A DNA stretch of 64,000 nucleotides from Hawksworthiomyces lignivorus (GCA_002917075.1 NTMA01000036.1:1-64000), one strand, 5' to 3'; positions 11,665-24,188 are shown, counted from the first letter of the stretch. Notes: a model not told the origin generated them from the sequence alone. Numbers and translations are program-made.

Positions 11665-13719
11665 CTAGACAGCCTTGGACACCTGGATCTTTTGCACCTC
11701 GTTCTTCATAATCACAGCGCGAGCATTGTTCTTCTTGGAGCGATCTGTGCTCACTGTGCACAACGAAGCAACAGTAGCCAGAACACCAAATGCAATCGCT
11801 ACCAGATACACCAAACTGAATCCCTTAACATATGCTTGTTTGGTGGCGTCAGTGGCCAACTGAGCGAGCTGTGGAGTGACTCCCACAACCTTCTCATAAG
11901 CAGCCAATGTATTGGTCGCGGAAGCTGCAATCAGACCCTTGAGCAGCGATGGAGAGGAAGCCACACCAGACTCGTCGATGGCTTGCGTCATGAGACCAGG
12001 CAATACTTGCGCCGAGCGGTTGGAGTAGATGGCCGTGTATATGGCGGTAGCAACAGCGCCTCCGAAGAGACGGAATGTACCCGCTAGGCCGACGGCGACA
12101 CCCCTGTGACAGGGAACCATTAGCATAAGTCCTGCTTGTTGCAAATTTCTTGGATATAATCAACACGGCGGCCAACTCACAAATCTGTCTGGTCGCTGAG
12201 GCCAAAAGAGAGCATAGTAAAAGACAAAAGCTGAGGTGGCGTGATCGTAGCTGCACAAATCACTACGACAACAATGGCCTGTGCCTCGTCAGTTGCGCCA
12301 ACGGAGGACATGGAGCCGATTAGAGCGGTCTGGACAACTGTGAAGCCGACCAGCTGCCACTTCTCATGATGGAGGCGCGAGCAGATAAAGACGGTGATGA
12401 GACCAGCGACTGCAAGACATTTGTGTTAGCCAAAACCGCCAAAGAAAGCCTCAATCCAGGTGAAGAGAGCCACGTACTCCAGGTGCCACACGAGAAAATA
12501 ATCGCCCAAACTCCTTTCATGACAATCGGCGTATCGGCAGTGATGAAAAATGCCTGCGACTGGCGGGGCCATAGAACGTTCATGCTATAGTACAGCATAC
12601 CACCGACAAAACACACAACAATAACCATGTCGAATCTATATCGTGTTAGAAAGAAACCAAGCGCGCAATAAACTCGCATAGAGAAAGTTAAACTTACTCG
12701 CGAACACGCCTGAACAACTTGGGCGGAAACAATGGGTGCTTCAAGTTTGCATATGCACACCAGAAACCAACAGCAATAAAACAGAAGCACCCGACAACAA
12801 TGGGTGCAATCGTGCCAGCAGATTTCCAAGGGTATGTGCGGCCACCAAAGTTGATGCCAAGAAGAAACAAGACACCGCCAGCTAAGAAGAGGAAGAGTCC
12901 GACGTAGTCGAGCTCTGCAAGCATCTGCAGACGCGTCTTTCCTTCGTCACGATGCTTCATCTCAAAGTCAGGCGGCCGGTAGAAGAGAACGAGCATAATG
13001 AAGGCAAACATGTGGAAGGCGAAGAGATACCAGTAGGCACCGCGCCAACCGACGCTCGGGTGGTGTGCTACGATGGCATAAGCGACGACGGGTGACGTAA
13101 ATGCGAGGGCCAGAGACGTGTCAAGACCACCGACAGCCATGACACGGTAGCGATTTGGAACGATTTCTTGGACACATGCGTAGCAGAGCTCTTGGAAGCC
13201 GCTCCCGACACCAAAGAGCGCACCGGAGACGATCATCGCCGTGATACTTTTGGCGTTGGCACCGACAAGGGTACCAGCAATAGAGATGAGGGCACCAGTG
13301 ATCATGAAGTAGCGGCGGCCAAAGATATCTGTCAGACGACCTCCAATGGAGACAAAGACAGAGGCACCGAGTGGCCAGCACAGCGTAATCCAAGTCGAGT
13401 TATTGCTAGGGCCAAGTTCAGCGTTGATGGCCGTCAACATGGCACCGGGGACGAGAAGCGTCATGATATAGGCGTTTATCTGACAGCAAAGAGACTGAAA
13501 ACAGTGGTCAGTAAGAGATACTCTGACCGTTATGGAATGCCCGCCAATACTTACAAAATAGGCCAAGATGATCTCTTTGGTTAGCTTGCCATCACCATAA
13601 TCCTCTGCCAGGGGAGCAACTTCATTTGTGTTCTCATAGTGCTCTTGGGCTTCCAATTCGGACTTCTCGTGTGCAACGGAAGCCGCTTTGTTAGGTGTCT
13701 CTGTAGGAGACACTGCCAT
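11665..13719 (-). CDS. second TRI12-like MFS transporter
   Basis: Five exons on the minus strand: 13555-13719, 12698-13494, 12478-12635, 12181-12409 and 11665-12103, giving 595 residues. The junctions restore YFSLCCQINAYIMTLL, VREFDMVIVVCFVGG, SCGTWIAGLITVF and QTDLGVAVGLAGTF, all expected of the family. The N-terminal tail (about 45 residues) is acidic and hydrophilic. Motif A reads GGRLTDIFGRRYF, and the YPWKSAGTI motif is shared with the neighbouring transporter. The two proteins are clearly related but diverged, and their intron positions differ, so they are not a recent tandem duplicate. Intron 1 is 60 nt with no stop, so its retention would add 20 residues without breaking the frame. 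The substrate is unknown (export of toxic metabolites or uptake of iron chelates are both known in the family). Confidence 0.88.
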
Positions 13720-15418
13720 GTTGGATGATCGAAGGTGGAATGGGAATGAGAAGAGTGGACGTTCTTCTCTAACGCCCGGTGATAGGTGGGAAGTAATGCT
13801 TCAAATACCAGCACGACGCATTCGATGCTACAAAACAGGGGGGAAAAAAAAAATCAAGCCATTGCTATGGGTATGATAGTTAATCAGGGTCTCTTTATAT
13901 TTCTTCAGCTTATCTACGGAATATCCTTCGGTTTCTATTTGCCTTGGTAAGGACTGGTGTTCTAGACGAGCTTGCCAAGGCCCAAGAAAACCACACTCGC
14001 ACAAAGAACATGTTCTATTATGAATCTTGGCACATAAAATATGTAGGCATCCACACTCTTCAGAGAAATTTTACAACAGGCTGGCTTTTCGCCGTGTTAA
14101 TTCAAGCTGGTTCTTCTACGATTCAGTACTTCTTCTCTCAACCCCTTCGTTCGCTCATGTTCTGAAAATCCGTGTCTAAACATTCGTGCATGCCTAGTCT
14201 CGCCAAGGGAACCCATAAACTGGGTTTTAAAATTTAACATTTTAACATTATTATGCTTTTCAGCTACTTTTTCATTTCTGAACCTGTATCTGCAAGGCGT
14301 AGAAGTAGATTGTCAAGGCGAGCTCGCTCCGCAAAACCTTTTCCTAGCTGTGGGAAGCATTGTCGGTGGATCATTCATAACCAACAGTGCCATTAGCCAA
14401 TTTAGGAGGCTTGTGAAGTAGGAGAGTGGAGAAGTGATGGGGGTACATCGTCCACTAGGAGCTCCTTGACAACTTTTGTATCAAGTTTGTCGTAAATTTG
14501 GCTTATTATCACACTCATCACCAACAATCCCCAACGACAGGACGCATGTGCATGAGAATATTGGTTTGATACATAGTTATCGCTGGTAGAGAAGAGTTTG
14601 CATGGTCATTATTTGCCAGTTTTGCTCATCGTATGTACTATTTGGAGATAAAGGGGAAAATCAAACTAGCAAACAAAGCAGAGGAACGAGATGCGCTCTC
14701 CATTTTTTCTCCAGGTCCCGCTTCTCCAACCTCCGCCATCTCCACCCTTTCCCCGACCTAGGGTCTTCATAATCCGTACAGGAAGCACTATCACACAGCA
14801 CCTGTTTTTGGCGGCTTCCGAGTTGCTCTCCTGGCACTGATCCAGAGCCCTCCAGTTCCATCAAGTTTTATTTTCTTTTTCTATTCCCCTTCTGCCATTT
14901 TATCTCTCCCCTCTCCCCCTCCTTCTCCTCATATTTTGTATTTTATTCCCTTCCTGTGACCTTTTCTGTACATACTAAATCTGTAATGTAAATGTCTCCG
15001 CATTCCACATGACGGGCACACTCCCGGTGGCTTCACGGGTAACCATTGCCGATCCCGTCCCTGACTACTCTAAAAGGCCGCCACTTTGTCAACAACCTAT
15101 CCTAGACGGGAGTTGGGACAAGTGCGGTATCGATATTTTCAGAATAAAATATGCAAATATAGTTCTGAATTGTGGATTTTTTGTCTGCGGCCGATTAGCA
15201 AAGAAAACGTCACGCAGTCGCTGGTATTTGTTCTAGGCGTAACGTGCCACTTATACGATATTTTTACCTATTTCGGATTACCACCCTTCCGGTGTGGTGC
15301 ACCTGGTTCGTGCACTGGTATTGTGTACAAGCTTGATTTTCACTTTTGTTTCTTTGCGAAGTACCCTTTACCCTACGCCTAGTCCCTGTCAAGCCCCTTC
15401 TTGTTAACACGGTTCGCA
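13720..15418. other. divergent promoter region, second transporter / NmrA-like gene
   Basis: 1.7 kb with no supported gene. A long pyrimidine-rich tract at about 14866-14960 (runs of CTCCCCCTCC and TTTTCTTTTTC) lies 460-550 bp before the NmrA-like start on its coding strand, as is usual near transcription starts of fungal genes. An A run is at 13843-13852. Confidence 0.5.
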
Positions 15419-16342
15419 ATGCGTGTCGTCGTCTTCGGAGCCTCGGGCGTACAAGGCCAAGCCCAGGTCATTGAGCTCGTCCGTGCTGGTCACCACCCTG
15501 TGGCTGTCAGTCGCAGCCCCAAACCAATTGAAGTTGATGGCGAGCCAGTCGAGACGGCGGCTGCTGACTTTGCAGACCGCAGCGCTGTCGCCAAGGCTCT
15601 GGAAGGCGCCGATGTTGTCTTTCTGAACCTGCCGTCGACGTCATTCCAAAAATCCGACATGATCTTGGCGGCAGCAGACTTGATTGGTGAGGAGATCAAA
15701 AGGGCGCCAGCCATCCAGTTGACCGTTTTTAACACGAGCATGCCGGTGCCCGACGAGACGCAAGACATCAAGGCACAGGATGACCGCCGCGTCATGCGTG
15801 ACAACCTCCGAGCAAAGGGCCTGAAGGTCATCAGTATCCAACCCGTCTGCTACCTGGAAAATTTTCTCGAAGGTTGGGCACTGCCGCCGATCCTCGAGCG
15901 CAGCACAGTCGTATACTGCCACAAGCCGACGTTGCGGGCGTCGTGGATTAGCCACATTGATGTGGCCAAGGTCATGATCTCGGCCTCGAAGCGGCCTGAC
16001 CTAGCCGGCCGCAACATCCCGATCGGTGGTCCAGAAACAGTGCGCTTAGTGGAGCTGACAGAGAAGCTCTCAAGAGGCTGGGGCCGCCCCCTCAAGTGCG
16101 AGAACCAGACCGTGGCTGACTTTTGTGAATTCATGGGTGACGCAATGCGCAAGCGGGCATCGATCGACGTGGACCGTATAATTAAGCAGATGTTCAAGGC
16201 GTACACCTGGTACAATGAAGACCCATCTGACCCATTTGTTATTGACATGGAACCCGTCCTCAAAGAATTACCCTTGGATAAGCCTCTCCTGACAATCGAG
16301 GAATGGGCTCGCCTAAAACCGCTTCCAGAAAAGTCAGCATAA
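15419..16342 (+). CDS. NmrA-like NAD(P)-binding protein
   Basis: A single exon of 307 residues. I start it at 15419, where MRVVVFGASGVQGQ begins; the frame is open a few codons further upstream, but without another ATG. The N-terminal Rossmann motif GASGVQG (residues 7-13) matches the GxxGxxG of NmrA-type atypical short-chain dehydrogenases. The middle (IQLTVFNTSMPVPDE, SIQPVCYLENFLEGW) and the C-terminal substrate-side half are typical of this group in length and layout. Members act as redox sensors (NmrA on GATA factor AreA) or as small oxidoreductases. No classical YxxxK is obvious, which favours a sensor or atypical enzyme, but that is inference. Confidence 0.85.
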   Translation: MRVVVFGASGVQGQAQVIELVRAGHHPVAVSRSPKPIEVDGEPVETAAADFADRSAVAKALEGADVVFLNLPSTSFQKSDMILAAADLIGEEIKRAPAIQLTVFNTSMPVPDETQDIKAQDDRRVMRDNLRAKGLKVISIQPVCYLENFLEGWALPPILERSTVVYCHKPTLRASWISHIDVAKVMISASKRPDLAGRNIPIGGPETVRLVELTEKLSRGWGRPLKCENQTVADFCEFMGDAMRKRASIDVDRIIKQMFKAYTWYNEDPSDPFVIDMEPVLKELPLDKPLLTIEEWARLKPLPEKSA

Positions 16343-19300
16343 TGATTTAGGTTTTTGTTCAAGTTATGGCTACGAACACTGGCATGAATAAGATATCTAT
16401 TAAATATTATGACAACCAATTATGAATATGGCTCGGGAGATAGCAGTCAAGAAAAGATTGCATTCACAGGTGGTGGATTGATGACGACTGCGTTTGTTGC
16501 AGAGGTATATCAAGTACTGAAAAGCAATTACTGAAGAGAGACTTGGTAAAAGCATTTTAATTAACAAGCCACAAAGCGGTCCATTAAACCGACTAGCACA
16601 AGGAGAAACCAAGAAATGCACTATAGCTAGGTTGAAGCACACTTGTCCAGTTTATGAGATCCTATGGCCCTTAAGCTCACACAAATAATCCTTCGAGATC
16701 GAATATCAAGTACCCTAGCATAGAAAAGGATCCAGCACAACGTACTAACTAGCTTAGAAACAAAAATATAATAAATGCGATTGCTTTTATAGAATCACTA
16801 ACATACACGAACATCAAATTTGCTACTCTTATCATTACCAAGGGGGTGAGGCGTGTGTCTTTTAGCTGTCAGTTTCGAGGCATAGAATAATCGAGAGACT
16901 CGCAAATCCAATGCGGCTCACTTGCAAAAGAAAGTTCTCAGACGCGTCTGTCCAACACGCCAGAGAATATCACCAAGCCATATCTAGTAGCTAATTCGTT
17001 TCACGATTGGTCGGCAACCATTATCCATTGGCATGGGTATTAACTATCCTTGATCTTCTTTATCTCCTACCATTGATGTTGTTGAATCTCTCGAAAGCAT
17101 CAATAGTGTCAGTCGTACGTAACCTTTTCAGGAATATTTTGGTCACGACACTTTCAAATGCTCTTGGCTACTCCCTTTCTGTAACTTTTTACTAATACTC
17201 AATAAGCTTCAATAGTGCCTTCTACAATGGCGAGGCATTGAAAGATAATGACGACGCACTAACTTTGTTCACATATCAAAGATGAACCCGCAGAAATGAT
17301 TTTATGTGGATAATGAAGGTTATGTCTACTCTGGGGGATTAAGCCTGCGTCCCCCCATGGCTCGCGGTTTCTTTTCACATCTCTTTTGAGCTTCTCCCAT
17401 GCCGCAAGAGCCGGAGCTGACGGCTCAACTCCGAAGTCGAAATTCATGTTCTTGCTCATCTTCGCCTAGGAATATAACAAAGAGCATGACAAATTTATGA
17501 TGCCATTTAATCCAAAGTTGAGAAGAAAGCTTCTAATCACGATAATGCAAGGCACATGCAGAGCACGATGTAGAAAGAAGGCTGTGGGCATGGTCACGTG
17601 CGAGGACCTTGCCTCGGCTGTCATCTGAGGTGAGACAGGAGAGAAGGCACAGCCACGGCGGAAGAGGCCTTTGCTTACAATTCGCCGCTGGAAGTCTAGA
17701 GCCCCCTTAGTCGCCTTCGGAAGACTTGCCTAACATGGGAACGGTCAGTCGGCCACTTCAAAGTCTCACTGTTTGAATTTGGCTGTTGTGCATTGTTCTC
17801 CTTTCTGGAGAAACTGTGCAACAAAAGCCTCTAAAGCAACCTTCGTCTACTAAAACGCAGAACTGTATAGAGTAAGACGAAGGATGCGGAGGAGCAGAGA
17901 CGCTAGGGTTAAAAAAATATCATGCTACCGAAAATAGAGCAAAGCCTAATTAGGCGTATCCCCAGGTGCATATACGTCGTGATAAAATCGTGCCCTGCTG
18001 ATTAGCGAAGGAAGCGGCTCTCTACCCAAAAGGGGAGTTCGGCTTTTGCAGGGCAACAAAAATATTTCCTTATTCGTGGAGCAGCCTATTTTCTGCGAGG
18101 ATTCAAGTATGCCTAGGAACCCAAGTAGGCCCGAGGTAGGCGAAGAAGGTAGACAGCGTGGTTAGACAGAGTGGTGGTGGCACCGGGCCAGGGCCAAGAC
18201 CGCGTGCGATGCCCCGATTGTGATTTCGGTCCGGACTCGTGGTCGGATGCGGCTTGGGTATTGCGTATGCCATGCGTATGTTTTAGTGTGTGTCCCACTG
18301 TGTTGTGGCTGAGCCTGAGAATTTTTCGTACGCATGTCACAAAAACGCCCGAGTCGGATCTTGCAGCATCTGGCTCTGATTGCACTCTATTTAGAAGGGC
18401 AATGCCTGATAGGGTAATATTGCTACCAATCTAGGCTCTCTAAACACAATTTTTTTTGCCGCCCGTCTCACCGCAGCGGACAGGCGTACTAGAAGGCAGA
18501 AATGCTCAAATGGTCTTGTACGATGCCAATCATCATGAGGTTTAATAAGATGAAAGGCGACGCCATTTATGTAACTAATCGCACCGCGCATTAGAGAGGT
18601 TAAGGAAAGGAAAACCGATGCCTGCCAAGTAGATTGCACTAGTGTACGGAGGCAGGGCCGTTTGGAAATAGGGGCGGAATGCTGATGACGAGGTTCCCGT
18701 TTTGATACCGTTTCCTGGTGAGGCGGAAGAAAAGAAAGTACGAACGTTTCTCTTAGAATGAACCAGAGCCAATCCCTCCTGCTGTGATCCAGGTGCTTCA
18801 TGTTAACAGCACAATCTACGCGGTGCACTGGGTAGCTCTTGGAAACAATATTTTGTGGGGGGGAGGAATAAAATGCTCATTACTGCCTTTTCAATTTTTC
18901 TTTGTTTTAAAAAAACTGTTGTGGCAGAAGAAATGGCTGGCTCTAGCTATAGGGGAGTGAGTGTAAAAAAAAAAAAAAGGGTAAGCAGGGAAGATCGAAA
19001 GGGGAAATAGGAGGAGTTTGAAAAGGCTTTGGGTTTGTCCGCAGCTTCAATATCGAAGTTCATGCGAACGGTTTTGGATACACTGTCAAATATGGACCAC
19101 GATAACAACCATCGCGACCGCAAAACTGACGCAGTTCTTCCCACACGACCTAGCATCTTTTGTTGTGCTTTTCGTTGTTATTAGTGTTGCGCGCCCCCTC
19201 CTTCTAACATCAAACAGGCCTCTTCTCCACCCATTATGAAAACAAAGCTGCAGCCAACCACACGACGAGAGACAACACTCATGAAGATGCAGAGAGGAGC

Positions 19301-20334
19301 GACCTGTTATAGGGGCCAGTTCACGCAAGAGATGATTAAAAAAGGCGGAAAAATGCATTTGCCAGCATTACAACGCGCCTCTCCTCTTGGCCATTTTCTT
19401 ATTCCCTCCCCGCCTTCTTTACGTTGCACACTCGGGTTGCTTTGTTTTCCTACTTATTCTCCGAGTTTTGTTTGCACAAATTATTTCCTCATAGTTTGTT
19501 GTAGAGAGCATGTTCATGCGGAAACTTGTAAGAGTTAAATATATACCTAGATTCGCTAGCGGTCGGACAGCCTACGACCGTCGAGCTGCAGACGCGAGAA
19601 AAGCCAAAGCAAAACGGAGTAGCAGGCATCTTACCAGAAAGAGGGAATAGCAATCTTTGGGTATTTGGGCCAGACCTTGGTTCATGGAACAGTGTTCGCG
19701 TAAAGCACGGCCCTTTGTGGTGAAGATCTGCAAAGACAGGAGGGATGTGAGCTGCTGTTTATGCCTTGATCTCTCTTCCGTCTATTTAGATTATCTTTTG
19801 CAGGACTCTTATTTCGGTGTGATATGCGCAGAAGCTCAAATTTAATTAAGTAGTTTATTGATTATTTCAGTAATTATAGCTTTTTTTGGTAGTTGCTTGA
19901 ATCAAGGAAGAAAGAATGAGAATTGTATAATCTCTCTATCCTTTCCTAGCCGTCTCTATTCTGGCTATGGCTAACTACCTATACATGTCGATAAAAGAAA
20001 ATAGAAAAAAAAGGACCTTTCACATTGGGACCAGCCATCTCAGGTTCTAATAACATTTGACTTCTGACTTCTATTATTCATGAATGTCAAGGAGTCACTA
20101 TTTTTTTTGTGGTAAAGACTGAATGTTGAGACCACTCTCCTGAAGGGTCTCATTAGATGTCTGTACCTTTCAAAATACCCACACATGTAAATGCATACTC
20201 ATTAAAGTTTCCCTGCTTCTTTCAACTCCTTGATATCGTAAAAAGCAATGAAATATAATCTCGGAACGCCACGCTTTCCCAAACATAATCAGTAGTAACA
20301 TAAATGACAAAATCGAAACAAAAGAAAGTATGAT
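16343..20334. other. 4 kb gap between convergent genes
   Basis: The NmrA-like gene ends at the left edge and the cyclin gene ends at the right edge, so neither needs a promoter here, yet 4 kb separates them. Apart from one weak 66-codon frame (17259-17459, minus) I find nothing with coding character. A CACGTG E-box occurs at 17595-17600 and an A run at 18966-18978. The stretch could hold an unrecognised small gene, a non-coding RNA or decayed sequence. Confidence 0.5.
17259..17459 (-). CDS. weak candidate small ORF (hypothetical)
   Basis: A 66-codon frame starting MSKNMNFDFGVEPSAPALAA and rich in Lys/Arg/Glu after that. The first 40 residues have a coding-like composition, while the end (KIISAGSSLICEQS) does not. 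A consensus-like 3' splice site (TATTCCTAG) lies just upstream of the ATG, so this could be an internal or second exon. No domain is recognised. It is listed because the surrounding 4 kb is otherwise unexplained; it may well be spurious. Confidence 0.2.
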   Translation of the reverse strand: MSKNMNFDFGVEPSAPALAAWEKLKRDVKRNREPWGDAGLIPQSRHNLHYPHKIISAGSSLICEQS

Positions 20335-21621
20335 TTAGCGGACGGTAACACTTGAGCCAAAGACGCGGCCAAGCATACCACGCACACGTTTCACTCTGTT
20401 ACCACCGTCTTGGATCTCCCGGAGCTCTTCGATGGTGATTTCGTATGGTAGAAATGACTTAACATCCTTTGGCAAGTCGTTGGAGAGGCGCTTTGAACCG
20501 GCCAGACTATTCGGTGTGCCGACAACATGAGCAACTGAGCTCAGTTCATCATCGGCACTATACACGTAAGTCGATGGGTGGTCATCAAGCTCGAGTGATT
20601 GTGGGGTGGAAGCGCGCGAGTGCGAGCGGGAGCTAAGTGAGGAAGCATAGCTTGTAGCTGAACTCGTACTGGCACTGTATGTTAAGCCAGGCATTGCCAT
20701 CAACATTGCAACATCGTCGGGTGTCTTTAAAGAGGTAGCATTGGTAGCAGGAGACCGCTGAGTCGAAGGTGTACCACGTGAGTGAGGAGGCGTCAGGTAA
20801 CCAGTAACGGTAGCCCATGCGGCGGCATCTTCTTCTTGGCACCTTTGGCGCAGACGCAGAATCTCCTCCTCTTTCTGCTTTTGGAGCTGCTGTTCCTGGA
20901 GGCGGCGCTGGCGCTCCTCCTCCTCCTGCTGCTGGAGCAGAAGTTTCTGGCGGCGGCGGCGTTGCTGGCGGCGAGCATAGCGAGCAGCCACTTCCTGGCG
21001 CAGAGGAGCTAAGAAGACATCCAGCTCCCGGTACAAATCCTCTTCAGTAATTCGCAGGTCCCAATCCAGGAGGAAGAGTAGCTGCTTCTCCATCAGATTG
21101 ACTTCGGTGCGGCTGAAGCCGAAGTTATACATATCAGTGGTAATGACGCTGTAGTTCGCCCAGTGCTTGTTCTTGGGTGAGCTGTCGTTGAGGTACTTGG
21201 CAGCCAAGATGAGAGAGGCTAGGAAGATCCGGTGCGTTGTGCAGCGTAGACCCTTCGCCATCGGTTGTAGGCGAGCCTTAAGACGGTGCAAGTACACGAG
21301 CGTGCTCATAAGGGTGGGCACTTGTACATTGGACGAGACCACTAGCTGTCCGATGAATTCCTCTAATGACGGGAGGCCGCCATCCTCACGGCGCACAGCG
21401 CGGGGTGCTGGCGAGTGAGATGGGGAGCCAGGCGGGGTAGGCAGCGTCCGGCGTTGAACCTCCGAGGCTGTCGGGGGCATCATGTTCGGATCGCACTGGA
21501 TGACATTGTATGCGGCGTTGGCCAAGTACTGAATCATCTGGTGGCTAACCGGCATGAAGACAAATTGCTCCAATGCAGCTGCATTGAGCTCGGCGATACT
21601 GAGCTGTTGTGCTGAGTCCAT
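20335..21621 (-). CDS. Pcl-type cyclin (Pho85/G1 cyclin family)
   Basis: An intronless gene of 428 residues. A cyclin box of the Pcl1/2-PclA type covers about residues 85-210, with motifs VPTLMSTLVYLHRLKARL, RIFLASLILAAKYLND and FGFSRTEVNLMEKQLLFLLD. It is followed by a strongly charged Gln/Glu/Arg-rich segment (about 215-275) likely to form a coiled coil, and a Ser/Thr-rich tail with SP/TP sites. The N-terminal 80 residues include TPPGSPSHSPAP, probable CDK phosphorylation sites. Such cyclins bind Pho85/PHOA-type kinases and act in G1/S and polarised growth; PclA of Aspergillus promotes conidiation. The CDK1 gene 10 kb away is not its expected partner. The coding strand upstream is pyrimidine-rich for about 2 kb, suggesting a long 5' leader. 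Confidence 0.88.
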   Translation of the reverse strand: MDSAQQLSIAELNAAALEQFVFMPVSHQMIQYLANAAYNVIQCDPNMMPPTASEVQRRTLPTPPGSPSHSPAPRAVRREDGGLPSLEEFIGQLVVSSNVQVPTLMSTLVYLHRLKARLQPMAKGLRCTTHRIFLASLILAAKYLNDSSPKNKHWANYSVITTDMYNFGFSRTEVNLMEKQLLFLLDWDLRITEEDLYRELDVFLAPLRQEVAARYARRQQRRRRQKLLLQQQEEEERQRRLQEQQLQKQKEEEILRLRQRCQEEDAAAWATVTGYLTPPHSRGTPSTQRSPATNATSLKTPDDVAMLMAMPGLTYSASTSSATSYASSLSSRSHSRASTPQSLELDDHPSTYVYSADDELSSVAHVVGTPNSLAGSKRLSNDLPKDVKSFLPYEITIEELREIQDGGNRVKRVRGMLGRVFGSSVTVR

Positions 21622-24188
21622 TGTGGAAATAAGTGAGTATGGGGGGTTCTATCGTGCGATTCTTCGTGGTGTTGTTATTGTGCTGTGTGTTGAGGACGAA
21701 GAAATAAAGCCTTCGTTGGGATGGTAGATGACGACCCGTCCCTATCTATATGTCCTTGAGAGGTATGTAGAGTAAGGACGCCAACCTGTCTCTACAAGAG
21801 GAAGGTTGGGAAGTAGAACAAAAAAAAAAGTAGAAGATCTACTCGAAGAGGAATGAGAGCGGCCCAGGAATAATATATTCCAAGAGAGAGCCGCGTTGCT
21901 GGTGGTGGATATGGAGGCGGAGGCAAGGTGGTAGCTATGTAAGTCAAGTAGATGGAGGCGGAACGGCAAAGCGTGCGTTGTTGCGGCGAGGTTAATTCAG
22001 GTGGGTCCGGTAGAGGGTGTGTGGTATGTGTGGTGTGGGTGCTTGTAAGGGATGACAAGCGTATTTCCAAGAGGATTGGTGAGAAAACAAAGAGAGGGTC
22101 TTTGTTTTACACAGATGGATGGGCCACAAATGAAGGTCGGTTTCTTAACTAGACAACACAAAGCGTAAGAGCGGTGGGCCAGGTGGTCTGCCCAGCTGTT
22201 CAGGTCAAACAGACACTCCTACAGGGCGTAAGAAAAAAGAGCCACGAGGCTGAGTATGCTGGGGTCTAGTCTGGTACAGCAGAGAGCGTGCCAGGGAGTG
22301 GTTGACACGAACGGGAATCAGGGTCAGGGGGGTGGTTGAAGAGGGTGTGGGCACAAGGGAGGGCGTGTGGGTTGCGTGTGTTCGTGTGGCCCAGCTGGGA
22401 AGGACGGCAGGGACGGGTGGCGGCGACCTGAGAGGCAAGAGTTCCGTTGCAAAAAGAGAGTGGCCGAAAGTGCTCAGCCAACAGGAGTGAGCGTATGTAC
22501 TGTACTGGTAAAGAGGCGAGGTGCCGTTCGATCTTCCTTTTGGCGGGCAAGTCCGGGGAAAGGCAAGGATTGGCTGAAAAGCGCCCCGTAGTTTAGTTTG
22601 GCTGTTTTAGGGCGTAATTTTTATTTAGCAGCTGTCTGGATCGATCTAGAGAGCCGAGAATGCTGCGAGCCCGACCGAGGAATGCCAGACAAAGAAAAGG
22701 GGCCGGGAATAGGGGAGGAAGTAAAAAAGGAGCAAGAGATCGAAAAAAAAAAAAAAAAACTCCGAGACCAAAAGCCACACACTGGAATTTGGAGTCCTTT
22801 TTAGGGGGGACGGGATCCAAGTCAAAGAGAGGAAGGGATGTGAGAAAAAGAGAATCGAGAGAAGGCTAGATGTAGCAGCGTCTCGAACAGCTTGTCAAAA
22901 AATGAGTGAAGAAACGAGCGCACGCGACAATAGTAGGACGCTGGCGACAATAGTGGTATTGAAGACTGTAAAGGCCCAGGCCTGGAACGTAAGCGTCCTG
23001 GAGAAACGGTAGCGCAAAAAGGAAGTTACGGTGGGGTAGGGTGCAAGTTCCTAATTTGTCCCTTTGTGTCGATGTCGTTGATTCCGTCGGCAGATAATGC
23101 AAAGCCGAAAAAAAGATGGATGAATAAGCGGAATAAAGGGAAATAATTGACGAAGGCAATCCACAAGAAATTTGCCGAGTGGATTGGATTGCTTGGCTTG
23201 TTTGAAGAGCCTGATTGTGTAATACTGGCGTATTGGCGATTGTGGGTGTTTGAGTAGTCGCTGGGATGCTAAGCTTGGGCGGTTCTTGAAAGCTGTTTAG
23301 TGGTGGAGAAGCTCGATGGATTAGACAAGACGTTTCGAAAAAGATGGAATGACGGAAAAAATCCGACTGCCGAATGAGTAGCTAGAGCAAAAGTAAAAGA
23401 ATGAAGAACGACTGTCAAGAGTTGGGTTGGTTAGCTCGTGGTTGTTCTCCATTCGGTGGTGATGCCTAGGTGGCTGGAAACGCAGTTTTATAAACGTAGA
23501 AACTCGGAACAACAAGAGAGGCCAGAGATGGCAGGAAGAAATGAACTTGACAAAAAGGGAAAAATGGAGAGGAACGTGGAGATCGAGAGAGTTGAAGGGC
23601 GTTTCTTTGGAATGGAAGTGGAGGTAGGGCGGCCAAATGACAAAGAAAAGGGAGCATGTAATAGCTCCTGAAGATGTACGTACAAAGTAGCAAAGTAGAG
23701 ATTTTATCTGACAAGGCGACGAAATCCAGTTGTGTGCAGTGAACCAGCAATGCACAGAAATTTCTTGACGGGAAAAGAAAGTTGCCGTTTCGGGAAAGAA
23801 GGAGGGCTAGAAGCGTTGCTGAGCCAGGAACAAGAAACGAAAGAGAAGGGAATTGTATTTGGGGGTTGCAGAAACGGGAACTACTCCAATTCGAAAAGAC
23901 GCCCGGTCCGAGGAAAGGGAGGAAAGGGAGAAAAAGAAGATATTGACTAGAAGAGAAAGCGGATAGACAAAAAAGGTCCAAGGGATGTCGAGATGAATTA
24001 TGACAAGGAGAGAAGATGGGCTAGCTGGATGCTTTTAATATCTCTCATCAAGGGAGGAGAGGAAGGGGACAAGACCAGCACACAAAAAAGAAAATATCAA
24101 ATATCGACAAATGGTGTTGCAAAGAAAGCGAAATGACAAAATTCAAAACATTGAGAAAAAAGCATAATATGTTTCTTCTGAATACAAA

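Noticed and set aside
18391..18828. 145-codon minus-strand frame
   Set aside because: No domain, no intron structure, and composition not different from random open frames in the same gap.
23321..23981. Overlapping minus-strand frames of 144 and 171 codons
   Set aside because: They run through the CT-rich segment upstream of the cyclin; the translations are Phe/Ser/Leu-rich low complexity in two frames at once.
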